Shown: one piece after another, positions 1 through 7,907 of the stretch
Layout: each line of letters opens with the position of its first letter
How positions within the stretch are numbered: the first letter of the stretch is position 1
Source of the DNA: Cyclostephanos tholiformis
Lineage: Eukaryota; Bacillariophyta; Thalassiosirophyceae; Thalassiosirales; Thalassiosiraceae
Assembly: GCA_036939975.1 (NCBI GenBank)
Contig: JALLPB010001253.1
Coordinates: 1 to 10,542 of the forward strand
Direction of reading: 5' to 3'
DNA: 10,542 nt
Program-made: the position numbers and the translations under genes
The notes under the pieces: generated by a model
Seen by the model: only the letters and a program-made list of their open reading frames with translations
Told to the model about the DNA's origin: nothing
The model's database searches: none

Positions 1-236
1 ATTGGCAAAATATATTTCTCATATTTGGGGAATAGCCGCAAAAATTTTGGCTAAATTACTGTAGGAGCTCCTACGTTTTGGCTAAACCCCGGAGATGTAC
101 AAATATCAAAGTATATTTCTAAATAATACGCACTTTCGAAAAATTTGGAAAATGTCGGCTCAAGCCGACACAAACTGCCACAACATCTTGGAACCAATAA
201 TTTGTCGATACCATCAACCACGCAGGGCCGCGAATC
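1..236. other. AT-rich 5' flank with palindrome and short direct repeats; no gene
   Basis: No coding region is supported here. A perfect 14-bp palindrome (GTAGGAGCTCCTAC) lies at 61-74. The 11-mer TTTTGGCTAAA occurs at 45-55 and again at 76-86, bracketing the palindrome. A near-identical 14-mer (CAAAATATATTTCT and CAAAGTATATTTCT) occurs at 6-19 and 107-120. The rest presumably holds the promoter and 5' UTR of the synthase gene. No clear TATA box or other core element was identified. An open frame from 95 overlaps the synthase gene out of frame and looks non-coding. Confidence 0.6.
61..74. repeat. 14-bp perfect palindrome flanked by an 11-bp direct repeat
   Basis: GTAGGAGCTCCTAC reads identically on both strands. 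TTTTGGCTAAA lies on each side (45-55 and 76-86). It could be a binding site for a dimeric factor, a small hairpin, or part of a dispersed repeat; the window holds only this copy. Confidence 0.6.
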
Positions 237-1958
237 ATGAGAATGAGGATGAGGCGTATCGCCACGATTCGATCGTCATCATTTTGTCTTGCAAATTATT
301 ATCCATCGCATCGTTATGTCGGGAGGACATTCCTCTCATCACAAACGAGGGCCCTTACGGGTCGAGATGACAACCACATCGACCGACACGGACGTCGATG
401 GCGCATCCGTCGACGCGTGGCCGTTACTGGACTCGGGGCGATCACTCCCCTGGGGCATGACATGAAATCCACGTGGGACGGCGTGCTCCGATCACGAGAA
501 AATCCCGACGATACGCACTATTCCCAAAGTTACGGAATCACGAGCTTGTATCATGCCCTCCAGCAGCAGGATTTATCCCAGGCCCAATTCGAGAAGGAGT
601 GGGAAATGCTCCGATCATCGTCCTGCCAAGTGGCCGCCTCCGTTCCCAACGAATGGATAACGAATCATCCTCACGTTGTCGCTGCCGATTCATCCTGCAG
701 TGATTCTCCTCCCCCGCCATGGTTGGACGGGAGGACATCCCGTTTCGTCCAACTGGCTTTGATTGCGGCTCGGGAGGCGATTCGCGATTCCGGTCTGGAC
801 ATATGGCTGGGATGTCACGATGACACATCGTCGCAACATACGACCACGACGATGACGTCGTCGTCGACATTCGAATGCAGGAGGGAGTCGTACGGGGTAT
901 GCATCGGCAACGGCATGTCGTCCACGAGGGACATCGCCACGGCGTCGTCCGGATCCATTCGCAGGATCTCCCCGCACTTCGTGCCGCGGATACTACCCAA
1001 CTCGCCCTCGGCACGCGTAGCCATTCACAATCGCTTGCGGGGGCCGAATCTTAGTCACTCGGAGGCCTGCGCGGCCGGCGCGGCGGCCGTGGCGCAGGCG
1101 GTGGAGCTGATACGATATGGCGGTGCGATTGGGATGGTCGCGGGTGGATGCGAGAGCGCCATCGAGGCACTTGGCTTGGTCGGATTTGGCAGATTGCGGG
1201 CCTTAAGCGCGGGGGGGGAGGATGCGGGCGACGATGACAACGACCGAAAACGCGAAAATGGGAACACCTACGAGCATCGCCCTTCGTATCAGTCGTCCTC
1301 CCGTCCGTTCGACTCGAGACGGAATGGATTCGTGCTGGCGGAGGGAGCAGCCATGCTCGTATTGGAAGAGTACGACCACGCCATCGCGCGGGGTGCGACC
1401 ATCCTTGCCGAGGTGATCGGGGTGGGATACAGCGGAGATGCATTCCACATCACGGCGCCTGAACCGACGGGCGGAGGAGCCGCAAGGGCCATGCTACGTG
1501 CGGTGGACGATGCAGGCATCGGCAGCATGGACTATGTCGACTACGTGAATACGCACGCGACATCTACCCCCATCGGGGACGTGGCCGAGATCAATGCTAT
1601 CCGACTTGCCCTCTCCCGGGCGACGAGCAGAAATGAGGACGATGATACGCCGTCGCCACTTCTAGTGAGTAGCACGAAGGGAGCCACGGGCCATTTGCTC
1701 GGTGCCGCGGGTTCCTTGGAGGCCGCTCTCACAGTTCAGGCGGTGTCGAAAAATTCGGTACCGCATACCAGGAATCTCGATGTGATATCGGACGATATAG
1801 CGCAGGCCCTGGAACCGGGAGGACGAGAAAGGGGGAGATTGGATCGTTCGATTCATCTGGTCAAGTACGAACCAATATCTCAAACGATTAATGTCGCCAT
1901 GAGCAACAGCTTTGGATTCGGTGGGACCAATGTTTCTCTTTTATTTGGGAAAGCTTAG
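237..1958 (+). CDS. OXSM: 3-oxoacyl-[acyl-carrier-protein] synthase, probably mitochondrial (OXSM/FabF type)
   Basis: Condensing enzyme of type II fatty-acid synthesis: it joins malonyl-ACP to an acyl-ACP with loss of CO2. The 573-aa frame has the family signatures in order: VAVTGLGAITPLG (61-73), the nucleophile elbow EACAAG with catalytic Cys278, AGGCESAIEALGL (302-314), NTHATSTPIGD with His440, STKGATGHLLGAAG with Lys481 and His486, and the GFGGTN loop (560-565). GATGHLLGAAG is closer to mitochondrial OXSM than to bacterial FabF. The first ~45 residues are Arg/Ser-rich with almost no acid and no hydrophobic signal core, which fits a mitochondrial presequence and argues against the plastid. 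The protein is longer than FabF (about 410 aa) because of the leader and two low-complexity insertions (about 193-216 and 325-355). ATG at 237 has A at -3; Met3 and Met5 are alternative starts. No intron is needed. The family is near certain; the compartment is inference. Confidence 0.9.
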   Translation: MRMRMRRIATIRSSSFCLANYYPSHRYVGRTFLSSQTRALTGRDDNHIDRHGRRWRIRRRVAVTGLGAITPLGHDMKSTWDGVLRSRENPDDTHYSQSYGITSLYHALQQQDLSQAQFEKEWEMLRSSSCQVAASVPNEWITNHPHVVAADSSCSDSPPPPWLDGRTSRFVQLALIAAREAIRDSGLDIWLGCHDDTSSQHTTTTMTSSSTFECRRESYGVCIGNGMSSTRDIATASSGSIRRISPHFVPRILPNSPSARVAIHNRLRGPNLSHSEACAAGAAAVAQAVELIRYGGAIGMVAGGCESAIEALGLVGFGRLRALSAGGEDAGDDDNDRKRENGNTYEHRPSYQSSSRPFDSRRNGFVLAEGAAMLVLEEYDHAIARGATILAEVIGVGYSGDAFHITAPEPTGGGAARAMLRAVDDAGIGSMDYVDYVNTHATSTPIGDVAEINAIRLALSRATSRNEDDDTPSPLLVSSTKGATGHLLGAAGSLEAALTVQAVSKNSVPHTRNLDVISDDIAQALEPGGRERGRLDRSIHLVKYEPISQTINVAMSNSFGFGGTNVSLLFGKA

Positions 1959-2150
1959 GAGGTGATGTATCTTCTGGATTCCAATCGATTAATCCAAACC
2001 AGCATTAATGCACAGCATAGTGACATAGTGTGATGTACCAAGACATCGTGCGATATTATCGTACTCAAGCACCTATCAATAATTAGTGCGTATAGTTGGA
2101 AAGAGCATTCAGACGACAAAAAGCCAAAGACTCTGTGCGGGTCTATAAAT
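1959..2150. other. Convergent 3' intergenic spacer
   Basis: This 192-bp spacer separates the stop codons of two convergent genes and must hold both 3' UTRs and cleavage sites. It contains a 6-bp stem hairpin (TGGATT/AATCCA, about 1975-1996) and a short CATAGTG direct repeat near 2018-2032. No canonical AATAAA signal was recognised on either strand, and no tRNA-like or other RNA gene was seen. Confidence 0.5.
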
Positions 2151-3533
2151 TTACATCGCAGCCGCGGCGGCCGCACCGCTCTTCTTCCTCTTTTTACTCG
2201 TATATGGCCGCTTCCCCCCCCGCTCCCCCCCGCACCGTCCCCCCGGGACCACGCTTACCTTGTCCGCGAACAGCCACCCGCCCATCATCGCGCCGTGCAG
2301 CGCGCTACTGCTACCCCCGTTGGCCACGCTGGGCGGGCCGAGGCCCGGTACCTCCATATTAAACCCCTTCTTCAAAGCGACCGCCACGTCGACGACGTCC
2401 ATGGTCGTCGATCCGCGATGTCTCGCCAATTTGATGGAATCCCGTGTCACCTTCTCGACGAATGCGTCCGCCATCTCCACGAGGCGCTCCTGTACCTCTG
2501 AATCGAGGGCGTAGGACGGGTCTATAGAATGGCAAAGATTTTGAAGCTTCTCCCCCAACATTGGCGCCAGGGACGGCTTGCCGTAACCGTCGTCGAAGTC
2601 CAGCTGCGACTTCCTCTTGGCGGTCGTCGACTTACCGGTGCCGCTCTTACCGGGGCTCTCCCCGTCCAATGTCATGTTCATCGTGGACAGACGTGCCTCT
2701 GACCAGCCGGGGCGCTTCGTGGGCTGTGGCGCCGCCGGATGGATGACGGCGTTCGGTGAATTCAGGGATGCGTTCGGCTGCAGCGTGACCATCGGCACCT
2801 GCGCCCCTAGCTGCTGTTGTTGCATCTGGGCGGGTGTTGACATTAGGACCTGTTGCTGCATCTGCTGCTGCTGCATCTGCTGCTGCTGCATCTGCTGTTG
2901 GTGGTGGCGATTGAAAAGCGAAGTCGGGTTGGGCACGAGCGGCTGGAGCTGCGCAGGCGCATACGCCGTCGTCGTAAGCATTGACTGCTGCTGTTGCTGC
3001 TGCAGAGGAGGGGGGATCGGCATCTGCTGGGTGGACTGACGCATGTCCGGCTGTTGCTGGATGCCACTAGCTACATTGTTCGTGGGAGGAGGAGGCGCCG
3101 GCAGTTGATGATTGAGGATGGGCGGCATCCCAGCGGCGGCGCGAGCCTCGTTCCAACGACGAGCATCGTCCATGATCTGGACCGAGGTCGTCGCCTCGGC
3201 GGGGGGCTGGCCAAGCACGACGACGGGCGGCGGCGGCGGCGGGGGAGGAGGAGGCTGGACCGCCACCAGCTCCGGCGGCGGCTGCTGCGCGGCGGGGTGG
3301 GGAGGGCCCGTCATGCGGCTGAAGTCCTTCCCCTTGGGTTTTCCCGCTCGCGATGATGGACTGGGGACAACGCGGGGCGCGCCTCCGCTGGGGGACGAGA
3401 TCAACGTCGTCGTCGTCCCACCCGGCGAGGCATCCAACGCGGATCCAGGAGCTGCCGTTGAGCTGGTGGATGATAGCCCGGGAGGGGCGAACATGCGGCT
3501 CAAGTCTTTACCTTTTCCCTTGGGTGGCGCCAT
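2151..3533 (-). CDS. TAF12: TFIID/SAGA subunit TAF12 with histone-fold domain
   Basis: A 460-aa protein read on the minus strand from ATG at 3533 (G at -3 and +4). Its C-terminal third is a TAF12 histone fold (about 323-390): IDPSYALDSEVQ, VEMADAFVEKV, KLARHRGSTTMDVVDV and NMEVPGLG match the family in order. TAF12 pairs with TAF4 (or ADA1 in SAGA) through this H2B-like fold and acts in the nucleus in RNA polymerase II initiation. The N-terminal 300 residues are low complexity: a ten-residue Pro run after Gln93 (94-103), Gln tracts at 178-183 and 212-228 (MQQQQ repeats), and a duplicated motif, GKGKDLSRM (6-14) and KGKDFSRM (67-74). The open frame continues upstream to 3905, but that part is antisense to the next gene. 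The C-terminus after 425 is uncertain because of a possible in-frame intron. It shares a divergent promoter with the gene starting at 3644. Confidence 0.9.
   Translation of the reverse strand: MAPPKGKGKDLSRMFAPPGLSSTSSTAAPGSALDASPGGTTTTLISSPSGGAPRVVPSPSSRAGKPKGKDFSRMTGPPHPAAQQPPPELVAVQPPPPPPPPPPVVVLGQPPAEATTSVQIMDDARRWNEARAAAGMPPILNHQLPAPPPPTNNVASGIQQQPDMRQSTQQMPIPPPLQQQQQQSMLTTTAYAPAQLQPLVPNPTSLFNRHHQQQMQQQQMQQQQMQQQVLMSTPAQMQQQQLGAQVPMVTLQPNASLNSPNAVIHPAAPQPTKRPGWSEARLSTMNMTLDGESPGKSGTGKSTTAKRKSQLDFDDGYGKPSLAPMLGEKLQNLCHSIDPSYALDSEVQERLVEMADAFVEKVTRDSIKLARHRGSTTMDVVDVAVALKKGFNMEVPGLGPPSVANGGSSSALHGAMMGGWLFADKVSVVPGGRCGGERGGKRPYTSKKRKKSGAAAAAAM
2188..2258 (-). other. Possible 69-nt in-frame (3n) intron near the TAF12 3' end
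   Basis: On the minus strand GACAAG is followed by GTAAGC (first intron base at 2258), a good donor after Lys425. An AAAAAG acceptor ending at 2190 would remove 69 nt, and the frame would resume as RKKSG with five or six Ala and Met before the same stop. Alternative AG acceptors at 2197 and 2188 give an immediate stop or another frame. Against it: the segment is G-rich, lacks a clear branch point and pyrimidine tract, and is open when retained. Confidence 0.3.
2851..2900 (-). repeat. CAG-rich tandem repeat encoding MQQQQ units in TAF12
   Basis: A 15-bp unit (CAGCAGCAGATGCAG on the coding strand) is repeated about three times and encodes alternating Met and Gln blocks. It is a coding microsatellite and probably polymorphic in length. 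Gln-rich N-termini are common in TAF12 and other transcription factors. Confidence 0.75.
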
Positions 3534-3643
3534 CGCAGAAAAGATTAAATTTGTTTTTATAACTCTGTGATGTGGTGAAACATGCACAAGAACAATCAAT
3601 TCTACTATTCCCACGTTGCACGTCGGGCGAGCAAGAGAGGGGG
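3534..3643. promoter_or_regulatory. Divergent promoter region between TAF12 and the large unknown gene
   Basis: Only 110 bp separate the two start codons (3533 minus, 3644 plus), so both 5' UTRs and core promoters must overlap here. An AT-rich stretch at about 3541-3562 (containing TTTTTATAA) is the only TATA-like element. On the plus strand, ATG at 3570 opens a two-codon frame (ATG TGG TGA) and ATG at 3582 opens a frame out of phase with the gene. A plus-strand transcript should therefore start downstream of about 3584 or tolerate upstream ATGs. Confidence 0.55.
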
Positions 3644-6600
3644 ATGGCGGCAGCCCCCCCAAAAATGGCCAACAGTGAGGATTGGAACGGCGCGAATGAC
3701 GACTCTGCCAATGGGCGGGGGATGTCGTCCCGCAGCAGTCGCCAACGACGTCTTCCCCCATCCTCCCCTTCGGCCTCCCTCTCCCAGGAAAGCATGTCCG
3801 GGCAGCGGCGGCGGCGGCAGCAGGACGACGCGCTCTCTTGGCATTCCGCCAATCTGTCCGTGGCCGAACTCTCGCGCATGGAGGAGACCGTGCTGTCCAA
3901 AGCATCCCACCACCAGGAGGAGGAGGAACGACAGCGAAAAAGGCTCGAGAGGAAGGCGAGGCGAGATTCAGGAATCAAGGCCAAGAGGATCGTGAAACCT
4001 CCCACGGAGATACAAATCGAGAGACGGAGGGTGTACTCGAGGTTCAAATACACGAAGAAGACCGATCTGATGGACGAAAGGGACGTGGGTGGTTCGATGG
4101 AAATCCATGCAAGGAGGATTCTTGGTCGTAAGGCGGAACGCAAGAGGTTGGAATCCGTAGCCAGGGCAAGGGAGGGCTCCCAAACGACGATAAACAAAAA
4201 TGCCATGGACGAGGAAAGAAGTGATGCCCGGAGTAGGCGAAAAGAAAAGAATCGCGGCGTGAAGTCGTCGGAGGATGATGAGGTCAATTGGAATTTCTTG
4301 GATATGGGGTACACTACCATGCCTGTGGGTGACGCCGCAAAGCTTCCTTATTATATTCATGGAAAGTCAAAGCGTGGGCGCCATCCTGTTCCGGAAATCG
4401 ACGCGACGAGAAGCGAATCGATCCACACTATCGATGTCTGTCGTTCAGAGAAGAGACGGAAGATGGATGATGACGCCGTCGCATCTGGTGGTATCGGTGG
4501 AAGAAAAAGAAAAAGTCCGCGAAGCACCAAGAGGGTCGCTAGTAGACACCCCATGCCTGCCGCCGAACCATGCAATGATGTCTTCCCCCGTTCATTCCCG
4601 CTGCACTTCCATCAGTCGAAGAAGAGAATGGATTTGCACGGGATGATCGACACCATAACTTCGGGCTCGGAGAGAATGGTTTTCGCTCACGGGAGGAATG
4701 CGACGCGTCTTTGGATACGCCTGGTCGCGAGCGGCGTGATGGCCAGGGATTTCGATGTCCTCCCTCGTGCGAACAAAACCGACGTCGTCGATCAAACACG
4801 CGCAAATTACGATGACGATTCGGCTTCGAACGTATCCGCGTCCTCCTTTTCCTCTAAATCGTCCGTTCACTCATATCACCAAATGTCGTACGGTAACACC
4901 TCAGTCATTACCATGGAAAATGTCGATGACGATAAGAGTACTGCAAGTAGCGTCAACAATGCGAGGAAAAATCCACTTTTTCTGCTCATGTCGATGGTCC
5001 ACTCGCTCCCGAAATTCACGCATAGGCATCGGTTTTTAATCCAGATCGCACGAGAGCTCGGTGCGAATCGACGATTGTGGGATGACGAATTGAAATGTTT
5101 AGTCGAATGCGTCAACGACAAATCCGATGGAAAGGACGGAGAGAATCTAATCCCCCGAGATCGTCGGGTGATTATGTCTTTTCTCGGCGTGGATGGCAAG
5201 GCAACATCGCCCCCTGGCTGGGCATCCGATCCGTTAATGCCGACCCACCCGACAGTGCTGAAGCAGCGAGTGCATGTTTTGCGATCCTTGTTGGTGAGAA
5301 ATCTTCGTCGGTCGATGCAAAAACAACAGAAGTTCGACACGATCTCGCCTACGGAAGATTTGGTCGAATCTATCTCGTCGTCGAATGGCAGAACAACTGA
5401 TGTGCCGATAATAGAGCACGCCGAATCAGAATGGGCAATATCAAGCGTCAAAATTGAGGGAGGCGAGGTGGATATGCAACACAGGGCACCTACCACCACA
5501 TTCAACAGTGAATTCGCCGATGACAGAAGAAGGGAGACGAGAAGAAATGTTAGTGGGACTCACGACAGCGCTAAGGGTTTTACTCACGAAGCCACAAATA
5601 GCGAAGGATTCAAAGAGCTTCCCCCTGCAAAGGAGGAAGAGGAGGGTGAGCCCCCTATCGCAGGGGATGAATCAAGAGCACTCATGGTCTCACTCATTGA
5701 TGAAATTCAAAGACCCGACCGAGGATCTGTGGACACATTCTCCAAAGTTACTCACGAATCTCAAATCGAAGTTTCGCACATCGACGTGGCCCTTGCTTCA
5801 TTCATAGACCATCTCACTTCGTCCATGGCGCGATTGAGGCAGAAGCAACTGTTGGATTCTTCGGACTTTCTGCACAGGCGTTCCTTGAGGCTGTTGAAAG
5901 AAGAAGTTGGCTTCTGGCATGAGACTATTGACTCATACCTTAACCTGGCAACATCATTAACTGAAATACCCGATGTCAATTTTTTCAAGTCAAGCGGCGT
6001 CTTTCCTGAGTCTGCTGCGCGAGCCAAGGCAATCATTGCGACTCAATCTTATCTTGCCAACGGCGGTGGAGTAGGGTGCGGTCGGAAAAGGTGGAAGTCG
6101 AAACTATCATCGTGGGAAGCGAAGGAAAAAAACAATAGCAGTGATGATAGTGATGCAAGTGATCTAGATAATAACGACCATACTTCAGCTAATCTGGAAA
6201 GGGGGGAGCTCCATTGTATAAAACTTGCTGCCATGGAAATCGCGAAGAGAGGAAAAGAACGCGACAAAAAATCGACTGCTTTTACAGCAATCCATATCAC
6301 GACTGGCATCGCCATGATAGTTGAAGTTTTGACACCGCGTGCTGCTGAATTGATGTCGAGGCAGCCTTGTCCTGACATACCAGATAATAGGACACCTTTT
6401 GACTTGATTAGCAATATGCTAGCATTAGTTGAAGAGGATGGTAGCCTAATTTCTGCCCCGCCGTTTGCTTGGGAAGCGAGGGATAAAATTATTGACGACA
6501 CGCTAGTAAAAGCCATGCTTAAGGCTGTCATGATGTTTCGAAACTGCATTGTAAATGAGCCGGGGAACGTTGATCATTGGTCTTGGTATGTAGCAACTTT

Positions 6601-7760
6601 ACTTGGAATGCTTTGCATCGCTTTTGGTGCATCTGGGAATGATCACCCTGGGAGGCAACAGCTGGAAAATTTTCCTAGAATCCTAAGTTATGCTGCCGTT
6701 GCAGTAAAAGATTTTGTCAGCTTTGCCCTAAGCCATGATTGCGCCATGTTTCATTTGGCCGTGTCGTCTATGCTGGAATGGAAGAAGCCTATTTTACTTT
6801 TGCATCGTCCACGACAAAAATATAGACTTGGTTTGGAAGTGAACTACCTTCATGCCTACCACGTAAGTGAATTCGTTCGGTGATTCTTTGGAATTTACTC
6901 GAATAGGTTTGTCAGATTATATTCTAACACACTCTTCTTGCCAGACTTGTTGCTGGGCAAAAAAGGTGTGCTCAAGAACGTCCATTAAAAAGGTCCATAA
7001 TTTGTGTGAATCTTACTATTTGCCAAGAGACTCGTTGATTGATGTTCTTGCTAGTGCTATTGAGCGTGATCCATGCGAGAGAACGAATTGGGCTCGACTA
7101 GTCAGAGCACTTGGTCCTGCGAAACAAGAAAATGTTGCTCTTGATCCTCATTCTCAGAAAGGGCGCAAATGGTGGGGCACACTTCGCTTGACGTATTGGG
7201 AAGATCAATTTTTTCATGCCCCCGAATCCAAGGCGGTGAAGCCAGATTTTGTCAATGCTGTCTTATCTGTCGTAGAATCAAAAGCCACGCGCCTGTCAGT
7301 TCTACCTGACGAATCACTTTCAATTCCTGCTCCAGAAGATTGTCTTGGTTGGATGTGGAATCCATTAGAAGACGGCTCTGTCGTGACTGATACCCACAAT
7401 TCGTTCGTTGACGACGAGCTGCTACCAAATAAAAGTTCAAAATCATCTTTTCAGCCTCGAAGAAACCTTCTTTTTGACTCAGGTATCAACAAACCGGTTG
7501 CACGCCACCCATTTTGCGATGCACTGTGCATGAAAATTGTGGTTGCGAGTCATCTATTGGGAACGCAGCATCATTTTGTAAGCGACTCAGTCGGGTGGCT
7601 CGCGATCAAACTGTGTCAATCGACTCAAGCAAACGAAGAGCTTGCGCCATCAAACAAAAGTCAAAATCCATATGCTGAAGGATTAACTTGGCTTTCAATG
7701 TATAGGATAAACATTTCAGCCTGTTTTCAACGCCGGAGGATGAAGATGTCAGAAAAGTAA
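3644..7760 (+). CDS. Large unrecognised nuclear-type protein, two exons (3644..6862, 6945..7760)
   Basis: I do not recognise the family. Joining the exons over an 82-nt intron gives about 1344 aa in one frame (1073 + 271). ATG at 3644 has G at -3 and +4; the frame is open upstream to a GTG at 3572, which is not a credible eukaryotic start. The N-terminal third is hydrophilic and charged: a Glu/Arg-rich probable coiled-coil segment at about 89-107 and basic clusters resembling nuclear localisation signals (EKRRK near 269, GRKRKSPRSTKR near 286-297). A Ser/Asp-rich acidic stretch lies near 829-848. The C-terminal half is mostly helical, with TPR/HAT-like spacing (AIERDPCERTNWARLVRALG near 1110-1130) followed by a Trp-rich block (KWWGTLRLTYWEDQFF near 1147-1162). 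The literal stop is at 7758-7760, but better coding potential lies in another frame to 7795, suggesting a frame break near 7706. A role in nuclear RNA or chromatin complexes is only a guess. Confidence 0.75.
6863..6944 (+). other. Spliceosomal intron, 82 nt, phase 0
   Basis: The donor is CAC|GTAAGT, the branch-point candidate CTAAC lies at 6924-6928, and a pyrimidine-rich stretch leads to the acceptor CTTGCCAG|ACT. Both exon edges fall between codons, so splicing joins ...HAYH to TCCWAKK... in one frame. Unspliced, the frame stops at 6881-6883, and the exon 2 frame has only a spurious ATG inside the intron. This is the best-supported intron in the window. Confidence 0.92.
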
Positions 7761-7795
7761 TTTATTTGTTTCACCTTTTTATGAAGGGATCTTGA

Positions 7796-7907
7796 GGAGT
7801 ACCATTGACTGTTGACGTGGTTTTAACAACGCTCTATCTAGTAGATATACGCGGAAGTGGGAAATAAAATACTCAACGTTAATGTTGGTAATCTAAAATA
7901 TTTCGAG
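7796..7907. other. Convergent 3' spacer, AT-rich
   Basis: The spacer lies between the large plus-strand gene and the minus-strand phosphatase fusion. It is AT-rich and contains AATAAA at 7863-7868 on the plus strand, a possible poly(A) signal for the large gene. No RNA gene or further ORF is supported. On the right it abuts an A7T9 tract that holds the phosphatase stop codon. Confidence 0.4.

Noticed and set aside
95..370. Plus-strand 91-aa open frame
   Set aside because: It overlaps the synthase N-terminus out of frame, has no recognisable domain, and its composition looks random.
538..1443. Several minus-strand frames rich in Arg, Pro and Ser
   Set aside because: They lie opposite the synthase coding region and have the biased composition typical of antisense to GC-rich genes.
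1665..1680. GTGAGT as a splice donor inside the synthase
   Set aside because: It lies in the conserved LLVSSTKGATGH motif, which must remain coding.
2851..2900. Regular repeat considered as a CRISPR-like array
   Set aside because: The 15-bp units are contiguous, without spacers, and encode Met/Gln tracts; it is a coding microsatellite.
3572..3643. 24-residue upstream extension of the large gene
   Set aside because: The first codon is GTG, not a credible nuclear start; ATG at 3644 has a good context.
3534..3905. N-terminal extension of TAF12 (124 more residues)
   Set aside because: It is the antisense of the large gene's N-terminus, crosses the divergent promoter, and a strong-context ATG at 3533 begins a sensible protein.
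4876..5505. Minus-strand 209-aa open frame
   Set aside because: Fully antisense to exon 1 of the large gene and lacking any domain; a shadow of the coding strand.
6049..6549. Minus-strand 166-aa open frame
   Set aside because: Antisense shadow of exon 1, with Ser/Leu-rich composition expected from the complement of the coding sequence.
6582..6640. Hydrophobic stretch (WYVATLLGMLCIAFG) as a membrane segment
   Set aside because: It is a single moderately hydrophobic run within a helical, otherwise nuclear-looking protein, so a buried helix is more likely.
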